A stretch of DNA of 64,000 nucleotides from Chloroflexi bacterium 54-19. Lineage in GTDB: Bacteria; Chloroflexota; Chloroflexia; Chloroheliales; Chloroheliaceae. Shown here piece after piece: positions 26,344 through 35,231 of the stretch. The stretch spans positions 1 through 64,000 of the forward strand of contig MKTJ01000077.1 of the NCBI GenBank assembly GCA_001898225.1, in the 5' to 3' direction. How positions within the stretch are numbered: position 1 is the stretch's first letter; every line of letters starts with the position of its first letter. The position numbers were made by a program, and so were the translations under genes. Below the pieces are notes generated by a model. The model was not told where the DNA came from and did no database searches. It saw only the letters and a list, made by a program, of their open reading frames with translations.

Positions 26344-27711
26344 TCAAATTTGCTCTAAATCAAAATTATAGTCGCGTAAAGTGTCGGCCAGGAGCGATTG
26401 TGTTCCCAGGATTAAAGTAGTAGCAGGCAACTGGGCCGATTTTCCCAGCATGGCGCGGGCTTCGGCGATACCCCCGGCTTCCTCGATAACCGTTGAAGCG
26501 GGGAAAATCGAGCGGGCAAATTCTACGGCTTCGGCACCGGCAAATTTCAGGCGCGGATTCCTGACCCCGGTCAGTATCAGGTGGTCGCAGACCGAAGATA
26601 GCTCCCACAGGACGCCTTTCCAATCTTTATCCGCCGGGACACCCACGATAGCGGTCAGGGGTCTTAACAGGCGGCCATCCTGGGAAAGACTTTCCAGGAC
26701 CGATTGGGCGGACGAGCGGGCAATCGCCCCATCCAGCAAGGTAAAGGGCGATTCGGACAAAGTTTGCATCCTGCCCGGAAATTTCAGGTTTGCCATGGCC
26801 TCGCGCAAGATTTCTTTCTCATCCATTTGCAACTCTTGCTCGTCCCGGACGATTTCGAAGGCGGACAGGGCCACTGCCAAATTTGTCGCTTCGTAGAGGG
26901 CCGGGATAGCCAGGGTGAAATCTTCAAAGAGGTTGTAGCGGGCCTGGACCGAAACGTGAAGTTTATCGCCCACGATGCGCGGGTTGATTACCTGCACATC
27001 CCGCCCGGTCACCACCAGCCCGCCGCCGACCTGGTAACTCCATCCGACCATCACGTCCAGCACTTCAGGTTCCTGGGGCGCGCTGACCCCGACCCCGCCG
27101 CTTTTCAGGAGGGCGGCTTTGGTCGCGGCAATCTCGGCCAGGGTGCCGCCAAGCTGGGCAGGGTGTTCGAGCAGAATCGGCCCAAAGAGGACCAACGGGT
27201 TATCCAGCACAACGCTATCGTCGTACTGCCCGCCCCGCCCGGCCTCAACCACGGCGAACTCGGCGTCTTGCTCGGCGAAATAGAGCGAGGCTACGGCCAG
27301 GATAATCCCCGCCGGACTCAGGTAACGGCCTTCGGGTAGGCTGGCGATAATCTCGCGGGCCGGACCCTCGACCCGATTGACCAGCCGCACGAAATCCTCC
27401 GGCGGGATGGCCCGGCCATTAAACCGGATGCGTTCGCGGAAATTGACAAGGTGAGGGCTGGTCACCAGGCCGACCCGGTAGCCGAAGGACTCCAGCAATT
27501 TCGAGGTTAAAAAGGCGATAGAACCCTTACCCTTGCTGCCCGCGACCACGATAGAGGTAAAGGTAGCATCGGGTTCACCCACGGCATCAAGGAGTTGCCG
27601 GGCCAGTTCCGGGCTGCGGGTCTCGGCATCGGGGCCGGAAAGGCGGCTTTCGACGGCCATGTACGAACTAAAGATAAAATCTTCGGCCTGGGCGGCGGTT
27701 TCAAACGGCAC
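26344..27711 (-). CDS. Divergent FolC-like Mur ligase (folylpolyglutamate/dihydrofolate synthase family)
   Basis: A 455-residue Mur-ligase-family protein. The P-loop GSKGKGSIAF (about 59-68) and the omega-loop segment TSPHLVNFRERIRFNG identify the FolC group, as do LGGTLAEIAATKAALLKSG and GVPADKDWKG. Several catalytic landmarks are altered: the FolC DGAHNP motif reads DGAIARS, the GGRLDATN motif reads GGQYDDSV, and the DH of the central domain is EH. Loss of the His and Asn that contact ATP makes classical glutamate ligation doubtful. GTG start with AGGAG at 6 nt. It follows the dehydrogenase gene by 15 nt, so they are one operon. It could be a paralogue with another substrate. Confidence 0.75.
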   Translation of the reverse strand: MPFETAAQAEDFIFSSYMAVESRLSGPDAETRSPELARQLLDAVGEPDATFTSIVVAGSKGKGSIAFLTSKLLESFGYRVGLVTSPHLVNFRERIRFNGRAIPPEDFVRLVNRVEGPAREIIASLPEGRYLSPAGIILAVASLYFAEQDAEFAVVEAGRGGQYDDSVVLDNPLVLFGPILLEHPAQLGGTLAEIAATKAALLKSGGVGVSAPQEPEVLDVMVGWSYQVGGGLVVTGRDVQVINPRIVGDKLHVSVQARYNLFEDFTLAIPALYEATNLAVALSAFEIVRDEQELQMDEKEILREAMANLKFPGRMQTLSESPFTLLDGAIARSSAQSVLESLSQDGRLLRPLTAIVGVPADKDWKGVLWELSSVCDHLILTGVRNPRLKFAGAEAVEFARSIFPASTVIEEAGGIAEARAMLGKSAQLPATTLILGTQSLLADTLRDYNFDLEQI

Positions 27712-27726
27712 TGTATTCTCCTATTT

Positions 27727-28578
27727 CTAATCGCGCTGGGTGATAATCGAAAAGTCCTGCTCACCCTTGCCATCCCGGCGGGCCTGCTGGTAAATCTCGC
27801 GAGCGGTTGCCAGGAGCGGCATCGGCAGGGTCAGTTCGTTGGCGGCTTGCAGGGTCTGAGTCAGGTCTTTGTGAATCATTTCGAGGGCAAAGTCGGTGCT
27901 GAAATCGCGGTTTAGAATCTTGGGCTTTTTCATCCCGGTAACCCGGCTGACCGTACCCACCAGCGTTTCGATGCACATCTCCCGGTCGAGCCCGGCGGCC
28001 TGACACAAAGCCAGGCTTTCACCGAGGGCGGCCATAAGCACCCCGGTAAGCTGGTTATTTGCCAGTTTGAGGATGGCGCTGGAACCGTTCGGCCCGACAT
28101 GGGTAATAGACTGGCCCATAGCCTGGAGGACCGGGCGGACCGTTTCGAGGGTCGCAGCCTCCCCTCCGACCAGGATACCCAGTTGCCCGCTGGCAGCAAC
28201 CCCTTTACTGCCAGTCACGGGCGCGTCCAGGAAAGGAAAACCTTTTTCCTTACAGACGTCGGCCAGTTCGCGGCCCATCGCTGGCGTCACCGTACTCATG
28301 TCGATAAAGGTAGTGCCGGGTTTGGCCGCCGCGATAGCGCCTTTCTCCCCCAGCAGGATTTTTCGGACGGCAGCATCGTCTTTTACCATTGTAATGACGA
28401 CTTCCACCTGGGAAGCGAGTTCCGCCGGGGATGCGGCCAGTTTAGCGCCTTTTTCGACCAGGGGTTGGGCTTTACTTTTATCACGGTTCCAGACGGTAAG
28501 CTCGTAGCCATGTTCGATAAGGCGGCCCGCCATGCCGCTACCCATCAAGCCAAGCCCGATAAATCCCACCTTTTTCAT
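27727..28578 (-). CDS. NAD(P)-dependent oxidoreductase, 3-hydroxyisobutyrate dehydrogenase family
   Basis: A 283-residue beta-hydroxyacid dehydrogenase. The Rossmann dinucleotide site GFIGLGLMGSGMAGRL starts at residue 5; the substrate-binding segment FLDAPVTGSKGVAASGQL and the catalytic lysine region LKLANNQLTGVLMAALGESLAL are typical. Members reduce or oxidise 3-hydroxyisobutyrate, tartronate semialdehyde, glyoxylate or succinic semialdehyde, and sequence does not decide. ATG preceded by GGGAG. Co-transcribed with the FolC-like gene. Confidence 0.9.
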   Translation of the reverse strand: MKKVGFIGLGLMGSGMAGRLIEHGYELTVWNRDKSKAQPLVEKGAKLAASPAELASQVEVVITMVKDDAAVRKILLGEKGAIAAAKPGTTFIDMSTVTPAMGRELADVCKEKGFPFLDAPVTGSKGVAASGQLGILVGGEAATLETVRPVLQAMGQSITHVGPNGSSAILKLANNQLTGVLMAALGESLALCQAAGLDREMCIETLVGTVSRVTGMKKPKILNRDFSTDFALEMIHKDLTQTLQAANELTLPMPLLATAREIYQQARRDGKGEQDFSIITQRD

Positions 28579-28700
28579 TATAATCTCCCTTTTCGTATTT
28601 TATAAAGATTCCCGCAGAGTTTGTTCTTTAAAGTAGCACAAACCAGGCCGGACAGGCCAGTTAAACCGCCTTTGGGGTCTTAAAAGGGGAATTTAATAAA

Positions 28701-28718
28701 CCCCACCTTTTGGTGGGG
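28701..28718 (-). terminator. Hairpin after the DUF1992 gene
   Basis: 7-bp stem CCCCACC/GGTGGGG with TTTT loop, with a T/A-rich tail on both sides. It is located 36 nt past the DUF1992 stop and before the dehydrogenase gene. Confidence 0.6.
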
Positions 28719-28753
28719 CTCTATTTCTTTTCTATTAGCTCTATTAACCGTTA

Positions 28754-29338
28754 TTAAACCCTGGGGATGCCGGGACAGGTCTTATCGAACTCGGCGATGG
28801 TCTGGTCAACCAGGATTAAGACCTTGTGAATCTGGGGAACCGGACAAGCCCCATTAAAATTCTCGATTTTCTCGTTTAACTGGCGTAACTTCTGGGCGTG
28901 CTGAATCATCCAGTTATCGTGAAAAGCCGCCAGGTTACGCAGGTCGCGCAAGAAAGTCTGGTAAGGCCCCTGCTTAATCTGAGCGAGACGACGGTTTAAC
29001 CAGAGGCGGTGGTTGGCCCGGTCGCGTTTGGTCTGTTCGATTTCGTGGGAAACTTCCTTTTCCATGTCCACCCAGGCAGGAGCAGCCCCGGCCTGCGACA
29101 TCACCCGGTAGGCCAGGCGCATATCGGGGTCGGTATAGGGATTTTCTTCCTCGATTTCGAGCGGCTTGCCCTCATTTTTGAGGTTATCGAACTTGCCGTC
29201 CCTCATGGCTCGCGTGATAATCGCCTCGACCCAGGATTCGGTCTGGCGCGGCATCTTGCGGACCTGGTTGAACTCCGCTTCCGAAATCGGCCCCTTGAGA
29301 AGCTTTTTATTTTTGTCTTTATCTTTTGGAGTCGGCAT
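28754..29338 (-). CDS. DUF1992 (DnaJ-C28-like conserved domain) protein
   Basis: A 194-residue soluble protein. The DUF1992 domain occupies about residues 35-105: VEAIITRAMRDGKFDNLKN, then EGKPLEIEEENPY. Proteins with this domain are small and widespread, and the function is unknown. The C-terminal half is a long, probably helical, charged region (KQGPYQTFLRDLRNLAAFHDN). Lysine-rich N-terminus. It stands alone with its own terminator. Confidence 0.8.
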   Translation of the reverse strand: MPTPKDKDKNKKLLKGPISEAEFNQVRKMPRQTESWVEAIITRAMRDGKFDNLKNEGKPLEIEEENPYTDPDMRLAYRVMSQAGAAPAWVDMEKEVSHEIEQTKRDRANHRLWLNRRLAQIKQGPYQTFLRDLRNLAAFHDNWMIQHAQKLRQLNEKIENFNGACPVPQIHKVLILVDQTIAEFDKTCPGIPRV

Positions 29339-29402
29339 TTATTTTATTACCCCGTTGCATTTTAACCACTTGTGATTATTGTAACATATACGTAAAGGGG
29401 GC

Positions 29403-29438
29403 TAAAAAAGTAGCAAAGTTGAACATTACCTTGCTACT
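29403..29438 (-). terminator. Intrinsic terminator of the response-regulator operon
   Basis: 10-bp stem (29438-29429 with 29418-29409, one G-U) and 10-nt loop, followed by TTTTTT on the minus strand. Confidence 0.8.
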
Positions 29439-29503
29439 CTATAGGTTTTATAAAATTGGCCGGGGGCACCGGGAAGGTCAGTGCTAAATTTAACCGGATA
29501 AAA

Positions 29504-30214
29504 TTAGCTTTGGGGAGTCCGGTAATCCACGAAACGGTAACCCAGGCCGCGCTCGTTCAGGATATACTTGGGGTGGGAGGGGTCGGCCTCGATTTTCTGG
29601 CGTAGATAAGTTATGTAAAGCCGGAGTAATTGCTCGTCGTCGCGATACTCCCGGCCCCAGACTTTCGTCAACAACTGCTCGTGACTCATGAGTTTCCCGG
29701 CGTTGCTGACCAGGTGGTAGAGCAGTTTGTATTCGGTCGGGCGTAACTTCTGGCGTTTGCCGTTGGCAATCACCTCGCGTTTATCGAAATCAATCTGCAA
29801 ATAATCGTCAATCTTTAGCTCGCCTTCAGAACGGCTGACGCTGCTGGGCAGGGCGGCCCGGCGCAAGACCGCTTTAACCCGGCTGGCGAGTTCGCGGTGG
29901 TCGAAAGGTTTTGCCACGTAGTCGTCCGCGCCGAGTTCGAGCCCGCGCACCTTATCATTTTCGGTGGCCTGGACGGTCAACATAATGACCGGGACGTTGC
30001 TGGCCTGCCGGATTTCCTTCAAAGCCTCGAAACCATCCATTTCCGGCATCATCACGTCCAGCAAAACCGCGTCGGGCAACGACTCGCGAACCTTTTCGAC
30101 GGCCTGGTAACCGTTGTGGGCCTCCACCACGTTGTAGCCCTCTTTTTCCATTATGGCCCGCACCAGGTCTACCAGCTTTTGCTCATCATCCACAACCAAG
30201 ACTGTCTGGCTCAT
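29504..30214 (-). CDS. OmpR/PhoB-family response regulator
   Basis: A 236-residue DNA-binding regulator. The receiver domain (1-120) has the acidic pair D9-D10, phospho-acceptor D53 in LLDVMMPEMDGFEAL, a Thr in MLTVQA and the lysine in VAKPFDHREL. The C-terminal winged helix (about 130-232) has LRPTEYKLLYHLVSNAGKLMSHEQLL and YITYLRQKIEADPSHPKYI. It is the last gene of the array after the lipoprotein, histidine kinase and 82-residue protein, so the kinase is its probable partner. Target genes unknown. Confidence 0.95.
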   Translation of the reverse strand: MSQTVLVVDDEQKLVDLVRAIMEKEGYNVVEAHNGYQAVEKVRESLPDAVLLDVMMPEMDGFEALKEIRQASNVPVIMLTVQATENDKVRGLELGADDYVAKPFDHRELASRVKAVLRRAALPSSVSRSEGELKIDDYLQIDFDKREVIANGKRQKLRPTEYKLLYHLVSNAGKLMSHEQLLTKVWGREYRDDEQLLRLYITYLRQKIEADPSHPKYILNERGLGYRFVDYRTPQS

Positions 30215-30266
30215 TTTTACCTAACTCTCTTTTCTAAAGCCTGTTTCGCGGCTTAGCGGCCCCGGT

Positions 30267-30515
30267 TCAACCCTGGCTCAGATATAATTTCGCGCCTGGA
30301 AAACTTTTACGATACTCCCGGATAACCCGGCTGATTTCTCCCAAAGGGGTGCCCGGTTCGGCCACCACAAAGCCATAGCGAAAGCGGTTCCAACCGTCCC
30401 CTTTTACAATTTCAAAAAGGCCGGGCTGGCCCGGATGGGCCCGCTCGATAGCCCGAATATCGACCAGGGAAAGAAGTTTACCCTGGAAAATCTTACTGGC
30501 CGGTGTGTTCCGCAT
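30267..30515 (-). CDS. Small protein of unknown function between kinase and regulator genes
   Basis: An 82-residue soluble protein, not recognised. It is basic at the N-terminus, with FQGKLLSLVDIRAIERAHPG and a second half GWNRFRYGFVVAEPGTPLGEISRVIREYRKSF. No membrane segment or known motif. A strong AGGAGGAAATATC precedes the ATG, which supports a real gene. It lies 69 nt after the kinase and 52 nt before the regulator gene, so it could be an adaptor or modulator of that pair. This is inference from position only. Confidence 0.7.
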   Translation of the reverse strand: MRNTPASKIFQGKLLSLVDIRAIERAHPGQPGLFEIVKGDGWNRFRYGFVVAEPGTPLGEISRVIREYRKSFPGAKLYLSQG

Positions 30516-30584
30516 GATATTTCCTCCTGCCTCTAATTTTACCTCAAAGAAAAGCGTAAAACCAGAATCGCCGTCCTTAACGGG

Positions 30585-32315
30585 CTAAACCCGGCCAAAG
30601 AGGACCGGCAGGTGGGCCGGTTCCTGGCGAGGTAGCGAAAAACTAAAGCTCGAACCCGTAAACGGCTTGCCGTTATCTACCCCGGTAGAAGGCTCGACCC
30701 AGATGCGTCCCCCGTGCGCCTCGACAATGGCCTTGCATATATATAGGCCCAACCCGGCCCCCTTGCGTTCGCGGACATAGCGGCTATCCAGGCGGCTGAA
30801 GCGTTCGAAAATGCGCTTTCGTTCGCCTTCCGGCACCCCGATGCCCCGGTCGGTTACTTTTACAACTACTTCCTCGCTGGTCGGGTAGGCTTCCAGGATA
30901 ATCGGGCCGCCTTCGGGACTGTATTTGACGGCGTTTTCGATGAGATTGATGATGACCTGCTCGATTTTGTCATAGTCGGCGTTTACCGCCGGGATTTCTT
31001 CTGGGGGCAGGTGCAGGACGATTTTATGCAGTTTGCTGACGCTCCGCATCTTGTTGGCGACCCGGCGCAGGAGGCTGGCAATATCGAGCGGCTCACGCTG
31101 CAACTCGACACCACCGGCCTGTAACCGGGAGGCGTAGAGCAGGTTTTCGACCAGTTTGCTCAGCCGTTCGCTTTCTTCCTCGATAATTTGCATCTTCTCG
31201 CGGACCTTGCTCGGTTCGAGCGGGGTCGTTTCATCAGCGTAAAGCCCGGCGTAACCCTTGATAATGGCGATAGGGGTCTGCAACTCGTGGCTGATGACCG
31301 AGAGGAAAGTGGACTGCAACTCCTCGGCCTCCTTGCGGGCGGTGATGTCGCGGGCTCCCAGGATACCACCGAGAATCCGGTTGTCGCTGGACTGAATAAC
31401 CGAGTAGGTCAGTTCAACGTCGCGCCGTTCGCCATCCTTGGTGACGAGTACCACCTCGCTGCGGCGGTCTTCTTCGGGCTTATTTACAAAGGTGCCTAGC
31501 CGGATAGGGCATAAAGTCCCGCAGTGAGCATCACCACGGGTGGCCGAGATACGCAGGGCTTCCCAGCAGTTGCGGCCTCGCAGTTCCTCGACCGACCAGC
31601 CGCTAATCCGGGAAAAAGCCGGGTTAAAACCGACGATGTTACATTCGCTATCCACAATCAGGATACCGTCGGCGCTGTATTCGATGACCAGGCCCAACCA
31701 CTGGCGCTCCTCGACCATGCGTTTGAGCAGGTTGGCGTTGCGGGCCACCAGGTCACTCCGGTCCAGAATCAGGCCGTAGTGACCCTGGAAACCGTCATCC
31801 TCAACCCCCCGGTCGGGAATAACGCCCGACCCGGCCACCGGGTCGGCATCTGGCAGCCCGGCCACATCTCCCATCAAAGGGAACGCCGCCACGGACGGCT
31901 GAATCAGACACAGCCCGGCGATAAACTGGTTATCGGCCTGGATGGGCAGACAAATCAGGTGGAGCGGTCCCTGCGGAGTCGGGATGTCAGCCTGCAGGGC
32001 CAGGAAATCCTCGGAGCGGGCGGTGCTGTGGCCGCCGGTAGCCGTATGGACCCGGTTGTGCAACTGCGTCACCAGGTCGTTTATGACCGGCTTTAGCTCG
32101 TCCAGAAGCGGGTCAGCCAGGCCATAGCTCGAAAACTGGCCGGGCGAGTTACGGCTTTCATCCCAGAAAGTGAGGACTCCGGCCTTGGAGCCGATAGCCT
32201 GGACGATATTGACGATAGCCGAATTCAGGGCCGCTTTGGTCTGGTCGCTATATTCGCGGGACGAGTGGCCCCCCTCTTGATTTTTATCTTTACCGCTGAT
32301 TCGCCGGATACGCAT
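30585..32315 (-). CDS. Soluble GAF/PAS sensor histidine kinase
   Basis: A 576-residue kinase. Order: a GAF-like domain (about 25-190), a PAS domain (about 202-330), the HisKA dimerisation helix with H343 in SHELQTPIA, and a HATPase domain with N box INLIENAVKYSPEGG, G1 DRGIGVPEG, and G2 GAGLGLYICKAIVEAHGG. No transmembrane helix or signal is seen, so it is cytoplasmic. The PAS region has a C-x13-H-C-x3-C cluster (C250, H264, C265, C269) that might bind a metal or sense redox. The ATG at 32315 has AAAGGAAA upstream; a longer frame would overlap the lipoprotein gene. The neighbours are a binding lipoprotein 25 nt upstream and a regulator downstream. Confidence 0.93.
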   Translation of the reverse strand: MRIRRISGKDKNQEGGHSSREYSDQTKAALNSAIVNIVQAIGSKAGVLTFWDESRNSPGQFSSYGLADPLLDELKPVINDLVTQLHNRVHTATGGHSTARSEDFLALQADIPTPQGPLHLICLPIQADNQFIAGLCLIQPSVAAFPLMGDVAGLPDADPVAGSGVIPDRGVEDDGFQGHYGLILDRSDLVARNANLLKRMVEERQWLGLVIEYSADGILIVDSECNIVGFNPAFSRISGWSVEELRGRNCWEALRISATRGDAHCGTLCPIRLGTFVNKPEEDRRSEVVLVTKDGERRDVELTYSVIQSSDNRILGGILGARDITARKEAEELQSTFLSVISHELQTPIAIIKGYAGLYADETTPLEPSKVREKMQIIEEESERLSKLVENLLYASRLQAGGVELQREPLDIASLLRRVANKMRSVSKLHKIVLHLPPEEIPAVNADYDKIEQVIINLIENAVKYSPEGGPIILEAYPTSEEVVVKVTDRGIGVPEGERKRIFERFSRLDSRYVRERKGAGLGLYICKAIVEAHGGRIWVEPSTGVDNGKPFTGSSFSFSLPRQEPAHLPVLFGRV

Positions 32316-32340
32316 GGAATTTTCCTTTACCTCAGAACTT

Positions 32341-33834
32341 CTATTTAAGGACTTCTTTCCAGCTATTCGAAGCTTCCTGCAAAGCCGCCTGGGGCGATGT
32401 ATCGGTAGTCCAGATGGTGTTGAGGCCTTTGTTGAGCGCCGCCACCAGTTTATCACGGTCAGCCGGGGCCAACGGGGCGGGTAACAGGCTGGCGGTAGTT
32501 TTGGCGTGTTCGAGCGATTGAACCATAATCGCGCGGGCCTGGGCCTGGAGGTCGGTCGTGTCGGTTATATACGCATCGGTCAGGGCACTTTTCCGGGTCG
32601 GCACCACCAGGCCCGAAAGTTTGGCAAAGGCCAGCTGGTTTTCGGCGCTGTTCAGAAATTTAAGGAAGGCCAGGGCGTCCGCCGACTGGCGCGAAGCCTT
32701 CGGGATGACCCAGCCCTGCAAATCCATCGGCAAGACGTTGGCCTTACCGGTAATATGCGGCACAACCAGCGTGTCTTTGTACAGGTCAGGGCTGGAATTT
32801 TTCAGACCCGGGAGGAGCGGCGCGCCGTCCATCACCATTACAAGCTGGTTGGCGGAAAAACGTTTGAGGGCATCGGCATAACTCCCGGTGAAGGCATCCT
32901 TGGCGAACGAGCCGTTCTTGCGCTTGGTCTGGAAATACTGCCACTTATCAATGGTCGCGGGTGACGGAAAAGTGGGCAGTTTGTTTCCACCACCGTCCCC
33001 GCTATCCGAAAAGAGCGAAATATCTTCCATCAGAAATTCGCCCAGGGCATCCGGCTTGAACCAGGCCGAAGTTACGTCCTGCCCGGTCTTTGTAACCATG
33101 GCCGGGAGCATGGCATCAAGCTCGGTAAAATTCGTAGGCGGTTTGGCCGGGTCAAGCTGGGCCTGCTGCCAGAGTTTTTTATTAATAATCGTTACCTGGG
33201 TGCTTGCCATCCAGGGCAACCCGTAATAGACCGACCCGACCCGCAGCCCTTCAAAAGTGGAGCTAACATAGTCATTTTTCAGGTCGGTGCCGCCAAGCTG
33301 GCCCAGGTCGGCCAGGGCGCCCTTCGCCCCGAACTGGTAAATATCGGCAGCGTTGAAAAGCACGATGTCCGGCGGGGTTATCTTGGAGCCTTCGGCGGTA
33401 GCATCATAAAACTTCTGGGCCAGATCAGTGCCGTAGTCCTGCCAGTCCACTGTGACCCTGGGATTGCGGCTGCGGTACTTGTCAATCTGGCCGTTCAGGA
33501 AATTTTCGTAAGCGGTGTTACCCTTCCAGCCGCCGGTCCAGATGGTCAAAACTACCCGGTTAGTCACCGCAGGAGGCGTAGGGGTGGGGAGCGGCTGGCT
33601 GCCGGAGACTCCCTGGGCCACAATCCCGGAGCCGGTCCCGGCTCCACCCGTGACGTTGGGGGTAGCGGTGCTGGCGACCGCCGGGTTATTGGGCTGGTCG
33701 GTGGGCGCGGGCGTATCATTGCCACAGGCGACCAGGACCAGCGAACAAATAAGACTTGAAATAAGAAAAAATACCACCCGGCTAAAAACCGCGCCGGAAA
33801 GTTTACGGATTGTGCTGCTAAAAATGACGTTCAC
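32341..33834 (-). CDS. Extracellular solute-binding lipoprotein (family 1, sugar type)
   Basis: A 497-residue lipoprotein with lipobox LVLVAC (C37), a Pro/Thr/Gly linker to about residue 90, then an SBP family 1 fold: VVLTIWTGGWKGNTAYENFLNGQIDKY, MVMDGAPLLPG and LQGWVIPKASRQSADALAFLKFL. Such proteins usually deliver sugars to ABC permeases, but no permease or ATPase is next to it; instead a histidine kinase gene starts 25 nt later. A sensing role is therefore possible. The only available start is a GTG with AAGG directly against it, so initiation is uncertain. Ligand unknown. Confidence 0.88.
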   Translation of the reverse strand: MNVIFSSTIRKLSGAVFSRVVFFLISSLICSLVLVACGNDTPAPTDQPNNPAVASTATPNVTGGAGTGSGIVAQGVSGSQPLPTPTPPAVTNRVVLTIWTGGWKGNTAYENFLNGQIDKYRSRNPRVTVDWQDYGTDLAQKFYDATAEGSKITPPDIVLFNAADIYQFGAKGALADLGQLGGTDLKNDYVSSTFEGLRVGSVYYGLPWMASTQVTIINKKLWQQAQLDPAKPPTNFTELDAMLPAMVTKTGQDVTSAWFKPDALGEFLMEDISLFSDSGDGGGNKLPTFPSPATIDKWQYFQTKRKNGSFAKDAFTGSYADALKRFSANQLVMVMDGAPLLPGLKNSSPDLYKDTLVVPHITGKANVLPMDLQGWVIPKASRQSADALAFLKFLNSAENQLAFAKLSGLVVPTRKSALTDAYITDTTDLQAQARAIMVQSLEHAKTTASLLPAPLAPADRDKLVAALNKGLNTIWTTDTSPQAALQEASNSWKEVLK

Positions 33835-34294
33835 CCTTCAAATATAAAACTAAACTTCTGCTTTTTGCGTTCAACGAGTAAGGCGCGACCTTATAAAAGG
33901 GGGCCTTCTTGCCGCGCAACCTCTAACGTTTAATATACACTGGTAAGTTTACCCCAAAGCGGCAGGTGGTTCAAGTAGAACCAATCGTAGCGTAGGTCGT
34001 TGAAAGAAACAACGTTGAACGTTAACCGGAAAAAATGTCGTTGGAGTAGGGAGTAGCATTGAAGACGTAATAAACTTTTCGGACTTGCGTTTCCCCTCGC
34101 CAAAGTTGTCTACCGCTAAATAAATATTACCTGGTTTAGCCTGGCTATATTTTGGAAGCAGGGTATAATCTTTAGAAACAGACTCGACTTTCGTATTCGA
34201 AGGTGTCTTTGCCAGTCCGGGTTAAATGAGGCTTCACAGGAATTCAAACTTGCTATGGGTGTAGTAAGACTAATAAATCCAAAGGAGCGCATTT
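33835..34294. other. Divergent intergenic region between lipoprotein and GNAT genes
   Basis: 460 nt of non-coding DNA. A TATAAT hexamer at 34164-34169 on the plus strand with a poor -35 could serve the GNAT-methyltransferase pair. On the minus strand TGTATATTA near 33935 is a weak -10 for the lipoprotein array. No hairpin terminator or credible ORF seen. Confidence 0.45.
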
Positions 34295-35218
34295 ATGAAA
34301 TTTGAACAACGTCTCTATCACGACCGGCAAGACCTCTACGCGGTAGCAACTTTACTCCGGGAAACCTATCAAAAAGACCCTTCCTGGAATGCCTGGAGTT
34401 GTTTTCGTTACGACATCTGGGCGCAGCGCCGGGTCGGGGATGAACTGGTTTTCGGCAAGACTGGCTGGCAAAAAGATTTCTTTCTATGGGAAGACTCGAC
34501 CGGCAGGTTGGGCGGGGCGCTTTTCTACGACCAGAATATTGCCGTGATAATCTGCCTTCCCGAATTTTTCGACCTTTACGCCGAAATCCTGGCCCAGGCC
34601 GAGTTACATTCCGCGCAGATGGGGTCTGCCAAAAACCCATTAGCGGTGGAATTACTCGAAAGTAACCCGGTTAACGCCCTCCGGGAATTGTTCGAAACCA
34701 GGGGATTCCGCAAGGAAGACGGCTATATGATTTGCCGCGAGAAACAGCTGGAAAATACTGCCTTTGAGCCGGTCTTGCTGCCGCCCGGCTATCGCCTTAA
34801 AACCTTGCAGACGGATGAAGAACTGGCGAAATTCTTTGGCGCGGTTAAAGCGGTCTTCAACTTTCAGGACGACCCGGCAGTCTACCGGTTGGTGCAGCAA
34901 GCCCCTTCATTTTCACCTGACCTCGACCTGCTAATCCTTTCTGAACAGGGGGAAGTGGCCTCGTTCTGTACGGTCTGGGTGGATAAAGCGCTGGGTTACG
35001 CCGAATTTGAGCCGGTGGGGACCGTAGAAGCGTTTCGACAGTTGGGCCTGGGAAAAGCCATTCTGACCGAAGCTTTTAACCGCCTGCGCCGGGTAGGTTG
35101 TCCACTGGTGACGGTGGCTTCCTATAGCGGCGCGGACCCGGCCAACGCCCTTTACAGTTCCGCCGGGCTGGAACCTGTAGATAAACTATATACGTGGCAA
35201 AAAACTTTTATAAATTAA
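34295..35218 (+). CDS. Tandem-GNAT acetyltransferase
   Basis: A 307-residue protein with two GNAT-like halves. The N-terminal half (1-145) is degenerate, lacking a clear acetyl-CoA loop. The C-terminal half (about 160-305) has motif A in PVGTVEAFRQLGLGKAILTEAFNRL and then YSGADPANALYSSAGLEPVDKLYTW. Paired GNAT proteins often use one half as a scaffold. The ATG follows AAAGGAG. It is 13 nt ahead of a methyltransferase gene, so the two form an operon. Substrate unknown. Confidence 0.85.
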   Translation: MKFEQRLYHDRQDLYAVATLLRETYQKDPSWNAWSCFRYDIWAQRRVGDELVFGKTGWQKDFFLWEDSTGRLGGALFYDQNIAVIICLPEFFDLYAEILAQAELHSAQMGSAKNPLAVELLESNPVNALRELFETRGFRKEDGYMICREKQLENTAFEPVLLPPGYRLKTLQTDEELAKFFGAVKAVFNFQDDPAVYRLVQQAPSFSPDLDLLILSEQGEVASFCTVWVDKALGYAEFEPVGTVEAFRQLGLGKAILTEAFNRLRRVGCPLVTVASYSGADPANALYSSAGLEPVDKLYTWQKTFIN

Positions 35219-35231
35219 GGAGTCAGTAACC

